A DNA stretch of 45,683 nucleotides from NCBI GenBank assembly GCA_934503195.1, contig CAKSVM010000015.1:1-45683 (forward strand). The letters are read 5' to 3'. How positions within the stretch are numbered: the first letter of the stretch is position 1; every line of letters begins with the position of its first letter. Under the pieces are notes generated by a model. It had not been told where the DNA came from and searched no databases. It saw nothing but the letters and a program-made list of their open reading frames with translations. This document shows positions 23,353-31,412 of the stretch, one piece after another. The DNA is from an uncultured Eubacteriales bacterium (lineage in GTDB: Bacteria; Bacillota; Clostridia; Oscillospirales; CAG-272). The position numbers and the translations under genes are program-made.

Positions 23353-24198
23353 ATGACCGATACCGCAGGCAGAAATCAGAATCAGAATCCCGGAAACGGC
23401 GCGTACCGCGAATATCCGCACGACAACCGGAACGCGTCAAATCATAACCGCCCGCAAGGCCGCGCGGGATATCAGAATCAGAGCCGCAGTCAGGCTCAGC
23501 GTCAGAGCCGGAATCAGAATCAGAATCAGTACAGAAGTCAGAGCGGAAATCTGCGCGGACAGAATGCGAACGTGATGAGCATGACGGCCGCCCGGAATCA
23601 GTACGCCGCCGAACAGGTAAGAAAAGCACGCGACGCCGAGCGTCACCGCCGCGCCGTAGAAAAGCGTCAGGAGGAGGCGAGACGCCTTGCCGAGGAGACC
23701 CAGAAGCGCGCCGCCACGGCCGCGAAAGCCGCCGCCAGAAAGGCGAGACGCGCTCAGGCAAAGCTCTTCTCCGAACTCAGAAGGCTCAACACCGTCGAGG
23801 TCAAGGCGAGGTATTCCTTCCCGGCGGCGATCATCATGACCGCGCTGGCCTTCACGGTGCTGATCTTCGCGATAGTCACGACTTCTGTGCGGATAAGCGA
23901 GATCACGACCGAGAATTCGGCCTTGCAGCGTACATACGACTCGCTTGTCTCGGAGGAGAACAAGCTCCGGATGGAGCTTGAGATCCGTGACGATCTGCGC
24001 ACCGTCGAAAACCTCGCGAAGAACGAGTACGGAATGGTAAAGCAGGATCAGGTCGAACGCTACTATCTGCGCACCTACAACGCCGACAAAATTGAGCTTA
24101 TCGAGGAAAAGGCCGCCGAGAAAACCAGCGTCCTTGACAAGATCTCGGGCGTTTTCAGTGCGATAGGCGGGCGGATCCTGTCATTCTTCGGCCGCTAG
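23353..24198 (+). CDS. ftsL: FtsL/DivIC-like septum protein with long N-terminal tail
   Basis: 281 residues, more than twice the usual FtsL length. Residues 1-75 are low-complexity and rich in Asn, Gln, Arg and Ser (NQNQNP, NRNQNQNQY). Residues ~78-150 form a charged Ala/Arg/Glu helix. One membrane helix follows (YSFPAAIIMTALAFTVLIFA), then an extracytoplasmic coiled coil (ITTENSALQRTYDSLVSEE). The position between rsmH and the transpeptidase is the classic ftsL slot, which supports the call more than similarity does. The long cytoplasmic tail is discussed among the findings. Confidence 0.82.
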   Translation: MTDTAGRNQNQNPGNGAYREYPHDNRNASNHNRPQGRAGYQNQSRSQAQRQSRNQNQNQYRSQSGNLRGQNANVMSMTAARNQYAAEQVRKARDAERHRRAVEKRQEEARRLAEETQKRAATAAKAAARKARRAQAKLFSELRRLNTVEVKARYSFPAAIIMTALAFTVLIFAIVTTSVRISEITTENSALQRTYDSLVSEENKLRMELEIRDDLRTVENLAKNEYGMVKQDQVERYYLRTYNADKIELIEEKAAEKTSVLDKISGVFSAIGGRILSFFGR

Positions 24199-24275
24199 AC
24201 GAATATAAGTGGTAACGCGGGTCTTTCGCGGAATTTTTTCCGGCGGGAGGACGTGTCCGCGCGAAAGGAAATTTT

Positions 24276-24812
24276 ATGAATATAACCGTATACCTCGGCG
24301 CGAACGGAGGAAACGACACGAAGCTGAAAGACGCCGTCCGTGAGCTCGGACAGTGGATCGGCGAGAGCGGAAACTCGCTTGTCTACGGCGGCTCGAAGAA
24401 CGGTCTCATGGGTGAGATCGCCGAGAGCGTGCTTGACGCGGGCGGAAAGGCTTTCGGAGTCGAGCCGGAGTTCTTCGTCGACGCCGGATTCGTCTATGAC
24501 CGCCTGACGGAGCTTATAGTCACAAAGGATATGTCGGAGCGCAAGGCGAAGATGATTGAGCTTGGCGACGCCTTCATCGCGTTCCCTGGCGGAACCGGGA
24601 CGCTTGAGGAGATCTCCGAGATCATGTCAAAGGTCGCGCTCGGGCATCTCGACTCGCCCTGTATAATCTACAACCTCGACGGCTTCTATGATCATCTTCG
24701 CGGGCTTCTCTCGTTGATGGTGGGGAAGGGACTCTCGACGCCCGAAAGGCTTTCGGGGATATATTTCGTCCCCGATCTCGATGGGATAAAGGAAATCCTC
24801 TCCGGAAGGTGA
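24276..24812 (+). CDS. LOG-family nucleoside monophosphate phosphoribohydrolase
   Basis: 178 residues. The motifs YGGSKNGLMGEIA and PGGTGTLEEISE are the signature of the LOG family, which splits ribose 5-phosphate from cytokinin-type or other nucleoside 5'-monophosphates. The catalytic Arg/Glu pair is placed as expected. This is an unusual resident of a dcw cluster: it sits between ftsL and the transpeptidase gene and reads in the same direction, with its own GAAAGGAAA site. Confidence 0.9.
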   Translation: MNITVYLGANGGNDTKLKDAVRELGQWIGESGNSLVYGGSKNGLMGEIAESVLDAGGKAFGVEPEFFVDAGFVYDRLTELIVTKDMSERKAKMIELGDAFIAFPGGTGTLEEISEIMSKVALGHLDSPCIIYNLDGFYDHLRGLLSLMVGKGLSTPERLSGIYFVPDLDGIKEILSGR

Positions 24813-24849
24813 GGACACGAACTTTTTTGAAAGGAAGGTACAGGAGTAA

Positions 24850-27210
24850 ATGGCGGCTCCGAAAGGAAAGAACCGTACGAACACGCGGCTTATCGCTCTG
24901 ATAAGCGTTGTCATTGTCTGCTTTGTCCTTCTGCTGCTGAGGCTTTTCACTCTTCAGGTCGTTGACTACGATAAGTATCAGAAGATCGTGATGAGTCAGC
25001 TCACGCGCGAGTCGAGCACGACTCCCGAGCGCGGAAAGATCTACGACACGAACGGAAACCTCCTCGTCACGAACACGACGGTCTATCGCGTCTTCATATC
25101 GCCCTACGACATCGCGGGCGGCGACGACGTGTTTGACGAGATCCCCGACGACGAACTCGATATGCGGCTCGCCGTCATGGCGTCGACGACCCCGCAGAAC
25201 GAGAACGCGGTGCTGATCGCGAAGAAGTGCGCCGAGGTCCTCGGCGTCGACTATGACACGGTCATCGAGAAGGCGAAGAAGATCACCCGCCGCGACGAGA
25301 CGATAATGAAGAACGTCGACCCCGACACCGCGGCGATTTTACGCGAGTTCATAAGCGAGAACGAACTCACGGGTATGCTCTGTCTCTCGGCCGACTCAAA
25401 GCGTTATTACTGCTACGGCGACCTCGCCTGCCATGTCCTCGGGTTCACGAACTCGGACGGCGACGGAGTCTACGGCGTCGAGTCGACATACAATGACTAT
25501 CTGCGCGGTGTTTCGGGACGCTACATAACCGCCCGCGACGCGCTCGGAAAGGATATGCCCTTCAAGTACGAGAGCTATGTCGGCGCGGAAAACGGCGCGA
25601 ATCTCGTCATAACGATCGATTTAAGACTCCAGTACGAGCTCGAGAATCAGCTGAAGGCCGCGTATGAGTCGGCACAGCCGTCAGAGCGCGTCTGCGGACT
25701 CGCGATGGATCCGAACACCGGCGCGATACTCGCGATGGCGGTCTATCCGAACTTTGACTGCAACAGCCCGTATGAGCTTGCCGAGGAGTTCCTCACCGAG
25801 CTTGACTCGTCTGAGTACGAGAAGGACTCGGAGGATTATCTGAAGCTCAAATCGTCGCTCATCTATAAGATGTGGAACAACAAGGTCGTCAGCGAGACCT
25901 ACGAGCCGGGCTCGACCTTCAAGGTCATCACGGCGTCGATAGGACTTGAGGAGAACGTCGTAAAGCCCGAGGATCATTTCTTCTGTTCGGGATCCTACAA
26001 GGGCGAGGGCTTCGCCAATGCGATTTCCTGCCACAGACTCACCGGACACGGCGATGTCACCTTCGCGCGCGGACTCCAGCAGTCCTGCAACCCGACGATG
26101 ATGCAGCTCATCGAAAGGATCGGCCGGAGCACATTCTACAAGTATTTCAAGGCCTTCGGCTACACCGGACGCACCGGAGTCGACCTTCCCGCCGAGGCTT
26201 ACGGAATCTACGCCGAGGAGAGCGCGATGCACGCGACCGAGCTTGCCGTCTACTCGTTCGGCCAGACCTTCAAATGCACTCCGCTCCAGCAGCTGACCGC
26301 GATCTGTTCGGTCGCGAACGGCGGATATCTCGTCACGCCGCACGTCCTTAAGGAGATGGTCGACGACGACGGAAACGTCATCTACAGCTACGAATCCGAA
26401 AAGAAGCTTCAGGTGCTGAGCGAGGAGACCTGCAAGACGGTCTCATCGATTCTCGCCGAGGGCGTCGCCACCGACGGCGGCGCGAAGAATACCTACGTCA
26501 AGGGCTACAGCATCGCCGGAAAGACCGGAACCTCGCAGAAGCAGGACAAATGGGTCTATGAGTACGACGAGGAAGGGAACATCATCCCAGACAGCGGAAC
26601 GCGTCCCTACCGCATCGGCTCGACTATGGCCTACGCCCCGGCCGACGATCCGCAGATCGCCGTGCTTATCATGGTCGACGAGCCGACGAGCGGAAACTCG
26701 TACGGAAGCGTCGTGGCGGCTCCGTATATCGCGAAATTCCTTGAGTCGGCTCTGCCGTATCTCGGAATCGAGCCGGTCTATACTGAGGCCGAGCTTGCTA
26801 GCGTCGACGTCGGAATCACGAATCTCGTCGGACTCGACTACGACGACGCCTGCCTGTATCTGGCCAACCGCAAGCTGACCTTCAAGAAGGTCGGAAAGGG
26901 CAACAAGGTTGTGGCTCAGTCTCCCGTCGGCGGAAGCCGCCTTCTGACCGAGAGCGGCGTCGTGTATCTCTACACCGGAGACAGATATCCAGAGGATGAG
27001 ATCGAGGTTCCGGATCTGATGGGCGTGACTGCTCTCGCCGCGAACCGGACGATCATAAACTCCAGTCTCAACATCAAGATCGAGGGCGCGACGAACTACG
27101 CCGAAAGCACCGGAGCGGTCGTCGTGGCTCAGTCGCCCGAGGCCGGGACAATGGTTCCGCGCGGAACGATCATAACGGTCGAATTCCGTCACATGGACGG
27201 CACTGACTGA
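24850..27210 (+). CDS. Class B penicillin-binding protein with two PASTA domains
   Basis: 786 residues. One N-terminal membrane helix (residues ~13-35) anchors a dimerisation region and the transpeptidase domain: STFK with the nucleophile Ser355, SCN at 412-414 and KTG at 558-560. Two PASTA domains close the protein (roughly 650-715 and 720-785). This is the layout of FtsI/PBP2 and SpoVD of Bacillota; position in the dcw cluster suggests division, but a sporulation SpoVD role cannot be excluded. AGGAG lies near the ATG. Confidence 0.93.
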   Translation: MAAPKGKNRTNTRLIALISVVIVCFVLLLLRLFTLQVVDYDKYQKIVMSQLTRESSTTPERGKIYDTNGNLLVTNTTVYRVFISPYDIAGGDDVFDEIPDDELDMRLAVMASTTPQNENAVLIAKKCAEVLGVDYDTVIEKAKKITRRDETIMKNVDPDTAAILREFISENELTGMLCLSADSKRYYCYGDLACHVLGFTNSDGDGVYGVESTYNDYLRGVSGRYITARDALGKDMPFKYESYVGAENGANLVITIDLRLQYELENQLKAAYESAQPSERVCGLAMDPNTGAILAMAVYPNFDCNSPYELAEEFLTELDSSEYEKDSEDYLKLKSSLIYKMWNNKVVSETYEPGSTFKVITASIGLEENVVKPEDHFFCSGSYKGEGFANAISCHRLTGHGDVTFARGLQQSCNPTMMQLIERIGRSTFYKYFKAFGYTGRTGVDLPAEAYGIYAEESAMHATELAVYSFGQTFKCTPLQQLTAICSVANGGYLVTPHVLKEMVDDDGNVIYSYESEKKLQVLSEETCKTVSSILAEGVATDGGAKNTYVKGYSIAGKTGTSQKQDKWVYEYDEEGNIIPDSGTRPYRIGSTMAYAPADDPQIAVLIMVDEPTSGNSYGSVVAAPYIAKFLESALPYLGIEPVYTEAELASVDVGITNLVGLDYDDACLYLANRKLTFKKVGKGNKVVAQSPVGGSRLLTESGVVYLYTGDRYPEDEIEVPDLMGVTALAANRTIINSSLNIKIEGATNYAESTGAVVVAQSPEAGTMVPRGTIITVEFRHMDGTD

Positions 27211-27276
27211 TGTAATAAATCTCTCCCGGCGCGCGTAAATATCTTACAAAGAATATTTGCGAATGCGAGGGAAATT

Positions 27277-28779
27277 ATGGCAAGACTGAGCGAGATACTT
27301 TCGGATGTCGTTATAAAGGACACGAACCTCTTCTCCGACCGCGAGGCCGGACAGATCCGCACGAACTCTTTTGAGGTGACGCCGGGGGACATATTCGTCT
27401 GCGTTAAGGGTGCGTCGCGCGACGGACACGATTTCATCTGCGTTGCGTATGAGCGCGGAGCCTCGATGATCATCGCCGAGCGCGTGACGCCCTACCTCAG
27501 CGCGAACCCCGCGATACCCTGCATCATAGTCGAAAGCACCCGGAAGGCACTCTCACATATGTGGAACACACTCTGCGGGCGTCCGTCCGACCGGATGATC
27601 TTCGCCGCCGTCACGGGGACGAACGGCAAGACCTCGACGACTTACTTTCTCCGCGAGATCTTCAGGAAGGCCGGATACGTCACCGGGCTTGTCGGCACGG
27701 TGAAATGCCTTTCGGGCGACCGCGCCGACATAATCGGCGAGAGCGGCGTCAACTCGATGACGACCCCGCCGCCCGAAAAGCTCTATCCCGAGCTTCGGAA
27801 AATGGCTGACGACGGCGTTGAGATAGTCTTCCTCGAGGCCTCGTCGCACGCGCTTTCACAGGATCGGCTAGACCCGATACGCTTCGAGCTTTCGGTCTTC
27901 ACGAACCTGACCCCCGAGCATCTCGACTACCACGGCGACATGGAGAGCTATTTCGCGGCGAAGCTTAAGCTCCTCACGCTTTCAAAGGCGGCTTTAGTGA
28001 ACGCCGACGACGGCTGGATGGCGAAAATCCCCGGAATCGCCGATATCCCGACCGCCACATATTCGGTAAAGAACGAAGCCGATTTCAGAGCCGAAAACGC
28101 GTACTGCGCGACAAAGCTCCACGGAGTCGGATATATCCTCGCCGAGCGGGAAAAGCTCGGCGAGAGACGCTTCGGCGTCACCTGCCCGCTTGACGGGGAA
28201 TTCACTGTATACAACACGCTCGCCGCGGTTTCGGCGGCGAGACTCTTCGGAATCGCGCCCGAAGTGATCCGGAAGGCTCTTGCGGACTGCCCGCGGATTC
28301 CCGGGCGGATGGAATTCCTTGACGTCCCGGAAAGACTCGGATTTGAGATCTGCCTCGACTTCGCGCACACGCCCGACGCGCTAAAAAACACGCTTGTGAC
28401 ACTGAGAAGACGCGTTTCTCCCGGCGGACGGCTCATAGTCGTCTTCGGCTGCGGCGGAGACCGCGACAGGACAAAACGCCCCGTGATGGGCAAAATCGCG
28501 TCGGAGCTCGCCGACCTCGCCGTGATAACGAGCGACAACAGCCGGAGCGAAAATCCCCGCGCGATAATCTTCGACATAATCAGAGAGATCACCGACCGTC
28601 AGAAATGCCGGGTCGTCGAAAAACGCGCGGCGGCGATCGCCTACGCGCTCGGCGAGGCGAAGCGCGGCGATATAGTTCTCCTCGCCGGAAAGGGTCACGA
28701 GGACTATGAGATCGACTCGGAGGGAAAGCATCCCTTTTCCGAGCGGAGGATCGTCTCCGACACGCTCGCGAAGCTCTGA
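27277..28779 (+). CDS. murE: UDP-MurNAc-tripeptide ligase MurE
   Basis: 500 residues. MurE adds the third residue of the stem peptide. The ATP-binding TGTNGKTS is at residues 113-120, with the central domain HDL-type Mur motifs and the C-terminal domain following. The motif that selects meso-diaminopimelate is normally DNPR; here it reads DNSR (followed by SENP), keeping the Arg that contacts the diaminopimelate. This fits diaminopimelate but is not the standard form. Its N-terminal domain is clearly related to that of MurF next door. Confidence 0.95.
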   Translation: MARLSEILSDVVIKDTNLFSDREAGQIRTNSFEVTPGDIFVCVKGASRDGHDFICVAYERGASMIIAERVTPYLSANPAIPCIIVESTRKALSHMWNTLCGRPSDRMIFAAVTGTNGKTSTTYFLREIFRKAGYVTGLVGTVKCLSGDRADIIGESGVNSMTTPPPEKLYPELRKMADDGVEIVFLEASSHALSQDRLDPIRFELSVFTNLTPEHLDYHGDMESYFAAKLKLLTLSKAALVNADDGWMAKIPGIADIPTATYSVKNEADFRAENAYCATKLHGVGYILAEREKLGERRFGVTCPLDGEFTVYNTLAAVSAARLFGIAPEVIRKALADCPRIPGRMEFLDVPERLGFEICLDFAHTPDALKNTLVTLRRRVSPGGRLIVVFGCGGDRDRTKRPVMGKIASELADLAVITSDNSRSENPRAIIFDIIREITDRQKCRVVEKRAAAIAYALGEAKRGDIVLLAGKGHEDYEIDSEGKHPFSERRIVSDTLAKL

Positions 28780-28801
28780 TTCGTTTAACACTGAAAACAA
28801 A

Positions 28802-28829
28802 CGCCGCGCCGGGAAATCCCGGCACGGCG
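28802..28829 (+). terminator. Strong hairpin after murE
   Basis: CGCCG then GCCGGGA pair with TCCCGGC and CGGCG (one C-A mismatch), giving about 11 bp. The T-rich run (28851-28855) comes about 20 bases later, so it may act as a terminator, attenuator or mRNA stabiliser within the operon. Confidence 0.55.
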
Positions 28830-28861
28830 GAGATTATAAATTTTATATTTTTTTTGACATT

Positions 28862-28937
28862 GCGATCCCTCCTGCGGATCGCGGAGCATCAGAAAGGAAG
28901 CTTTCGCCGCGGCGGAGCTATGGTATTCAAAAAATGA
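28862..28937 (+). promoter_or_regulatory. Structured translation-initiation region of murF with mini-ORF
   Basis: A 7-bp stem (28862-28868 / 28876-28882) is followed by the Shine-Dalgarno AAAGGAAG (28893-28900), a second hairpin (28899-28919) and then a five-codon frame, ATG at 28920 to TGA at 28937 (MVFKK). Its stop overlaps the murF ATG at 28934 by ATGA. Confidence 0.5.
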
Positions 28938-30367
28938 GCATAAAGTTTAGGAAAGAGATCATGACCGCGGGTGAACTCGCAGCACTGTTAGGCCTTCCCG
29001 CGAAGAGCCGCGCGGGAATCACGAGCATCACCACCGATTCGCGCGAGACCGAGTCGGGTTCGCTTTTCATCGCGATAAAGGGCGAACGCTTTGACGGACA
29101 CGACTTTATCCCGCAGGCTATCGCCAGAGGCGCGTCGGCGGTCATAGCCGAGCGTATTCCCGAGGGGTTAAGCGAAGAGGAGTCCGCGCGGGTTCTCGTC
29201 GTGGAGAACACTCTGGACGCTCTGGGAAAGGTCGCCAAGGCGTATAAATCGCGCGTGAAGCCGCGCACGATTGCCGTCACCGGAAGCGTCGGAAAGACGA
29301 CGACGAAGGAATTCATCTACGCCGTCGCAAGCGCGCGCTACCTCGCGCATAAGACCGAGGGGAACTTCAACAATGAGATCGGAATGCCGCTCTCGATTCT
29401 CAGTATGCCCGAGACGGCGCAGGTCTGCGTCCTTGAGATGGGAATGAGCTACGCCGGGGAGATAAGCCGCATGACAAGGATCGCGACGCCCGACATCGCC
29501 GTGATCACGAACATCGGAAACTCGCATATCGAAAACCTCGGCTCGCGCGAGAATATCTGCAAGGCGAAGCTCGAGATCATCGAGGGAATGCCCGCCGACG
29601 GATATCTCATCCTCAACGCCGACGAGCCGATGCTCTTCGCGCAGAAGGGAAAGCTCGCGCAGAATCTCATCTTCGTTTCGCTCCAGAATCCGCAGGCCGA
29701 TTACCGCGCGCTGAATATCCGCGAGTACGAGGACAGCACCGAGTTCGATCTTGTCGCCGGAAAGCGGGTCGTGACGAATATCCGCATCCCGACGATCGGA
29801 CGCCATAACGTCTACGACGCGACCTACGCCTTCGCGGTCGGAATCCTTCTCGGCATGAGCGACGACGAGATCAAGCGCGGACTGATGTCCTTCCGCAACA
29901 CCGGAATGCGGCAGAATATCTACGAATACTGCGGAATCACCTTCATCGAGGACTGCTACAACGCGGGACCCGAGTCGATGAAGGCCGCTATCGAGGTTCT
30001 CGCGAAGCTGGCGGACAAGAACCGCTGCCGCTCGATCGCCGTTCTCGGGGATATGCGCGAGCTTGGCGAATACTCAAAGCAGCTCCACATGGAGATCGGA
30101 ACGCTCGTCGCCTCAAGGCATATCGACTATCTCGTCACTTTCGGACGCGAGGCCGAGAATATCGCCCTTGGCGCGATAAACCACGCTTTCAAGCCCGATA
30201 ATATCAGCATCAATACGAATATCGAATCGCCCGCCGCCGTGGCGAAGATTGTCTGTGATTACGCAAAGCGCGGCGACGCGATCCTCTTCAAGGCGAGCCG
30301 CGCGGTGAAGCTTGAGAGAGTCATACTCGAACTCAAAAAGCTCCTCGACACAGAGAGATCTGTCTGA
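28934..30367 (+). CDS. murF: UDP-MurNAc-pentapeptide ligase MurF
   Basis: About 477 residues. MurF adds D-Ala-D-Ala. The ATP motif VTGSVGKTTTKEF and the central FNNEIGMPLS and MGMSYAGEI segments identify it. Two starts are plausible: ATG at 28934 (overlapping a five-codon mini-ORF) and ATG at 28961 (MTAGELAALLG), which has AGGAAAGAG right upstream. The second gives a family-like N terminus. No MurD gene follows, as it would in many dcw clusters; mraY is 20 bases on. Confidence 0.93.
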   Translation: MSIKFRKEIMTAGELAALLGLPAKSRAGITSITTDSRETESGSLFIAIKGERFDGHDFIPQAIARGASAVIAERIPEGLSEEESARVLVVENTLDALGKVAKAYKSRVKPRTIAVTGSVGKTTTKEFIYAVASARYLAHKTEGNFNNEIGMPLSILSMPETAQVCVLEMGMSYAGEISRMTRIATPDIAVITNIGNSHIENLGSRENICKAKLEIIEGMPADGYLILNADEPMLFAQKGKLAQNLIFVSLQNPQADYRALNIREYEDSTEFDLVAGKRVVTNIRIPTIGRHNVYDATYAFAVGILLGMSDDEIKRGLMSFRNTGMRQNIYEYCGITFIEDCYNAGPESMKAAIEVLAKLADKNRCRSIAVLGDMRELGEYSKQLHMEIGTLVASRHIDYLVTFGREAENIALGAINHAFKPDNISINTNIESPAAVAKIVCDYAKRGDAILFKASRAVKLERVILELKKLLDTERSV

Positions 30368-30386
30368 AACCGGAGAACGCAGAGCA

Positions 30387-31370
30387 ATGATAGTTTATTT
30401 TCTGACCGCGCTCATCCTCACTTTCGTGATAACTGCCGTTTCGGCGCGGATTCTCATTCCGAAGCTCAAGAGCATGAAGCTCGGACAGCACATCCTTGAC
30501 ATCGGTCCGCGCTGGCACAGGAGCAAGGAAGGCACGCCGACGATGGGCGGCATCAGCTTCATAATCGGCTCGGTCGTCACCTTTATACCGCTTGTCGTAA
30601 TCGCGTATCTCACCGGAAACACCGAGGGAATCGAGAAGATCGTCATCGTCATGCTTATGGCCGTGGCGAACGGCGCGATCGGCGTTGTCGACGACCTGAC
30701 TAAGTTCAGGAATCACCGCAACGAGGGACTCACCGCCTCGCAGAAATATCTCTTGCAGCTCATCTGCGCCGGGGCTTTCCTCGCGGCTCTTAAGCTGACC
30801 GGAAATCTCTCGACCGGGCTTTACATCCCCTACGTCGGCGTGACGCTCGAACTCGGGATCTTCTACTACATCATCTCGATACTCCTCATAACCGGAATCA
30901 TCAACGCCGTGAATCTCACCGACGGAGTCGACGGACTGGCAAGCTCGGTGACGCTGGCCGTCGGAGCCTTCTTCGCGGTCGCGGCGTTCACGAAGGGGCT
31001 TCTCCCCGAGGCGATTCTCTCGGGAATCACGATGGGAGCCTGCCTCGGATTCCTCGTCTACAATTTCTACCCGGCGAAGGTTTTCATGGGTGACACGGGA
31101 TCGCTTTTTCTCGGCGGACTCGCGGTCGGAATGGCCTTCACGCTCGGAAACCCGCTGATCATCGTCATCGTCGGAATAATCTACATCTGCGAGGCCGGAT
31201 CGGTCATAATTCAGGTTACCTATTTCAAGCTGACGCACGGAAAGCGGATTTTCAGAATGACTCCGATCCACCACCATTTCGAGAAGGGCGGATGGTCGGA
31301 GCTTAAGATTGTCGGAGTCTTCTCGCTCGTCACGGTGATCGCCGGGGTGTTGGCCTATTTCGGACTCTGA
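30387..31370 (+). CDS. mraY: Phospho-MurNAc-pentapeptide transferase MraY
   Basis: 327 residues with about ten membrane helices. MraY moves phospho-MurNAc-pentapeptide to undecaprenyl phosphate to make lipid I. Catalytic-site motifs are GTPTMGGISF, VVDDLTKF (Asp-Asp-x-x-Lys), NLTDGVDGLA and HHHFEKGGW. I chose the ATG at 30387; a start further upstream would lie inside murF. Confidence 0.96.
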   Translation: MIVYFLTALILTFVITAVSARILIPKLKSMKLGQHILDIGPRWHRSKEGTPTMGGISFIIGSVVTFIPLVVIAYLTGNTEGIEKIVIVMLMAVANGAIGVVDDLTKFRNHRNEGLTASQKYLLQLICAGAFLAALKLTGNLSTGLYIPYVGVTLELGIFYYIISILLITGIINAVNLTDGVDGLASSVTLAVGAFFAVAAFTKGLLPEAILSGITMGACLGFLVYNFYPAKVFMGDTGSLFLGGLAVGMAFTLGNPLIIVIVGIIYICEAGSVIIQVTYFKLTHGKRIFRMTPIHHHFEKGGWSELKIVGVFSLVTVIAGVLAYFGL

Positions 31371-31412
31371 TAAGCACGGACACGAACAATACACAAACGG
31401 AGGTGAGCGGCT

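Noticed and set aside
24204..24235. AAGTGGTAACGCGGG after ftsL looks like a T-box sequence
   Set aside because: The matching downstream arm of the antiterminator is missing, there is no room for a specifier stem because ftsL ends at 24198, and the downstream gene is not an amino-acid gene.
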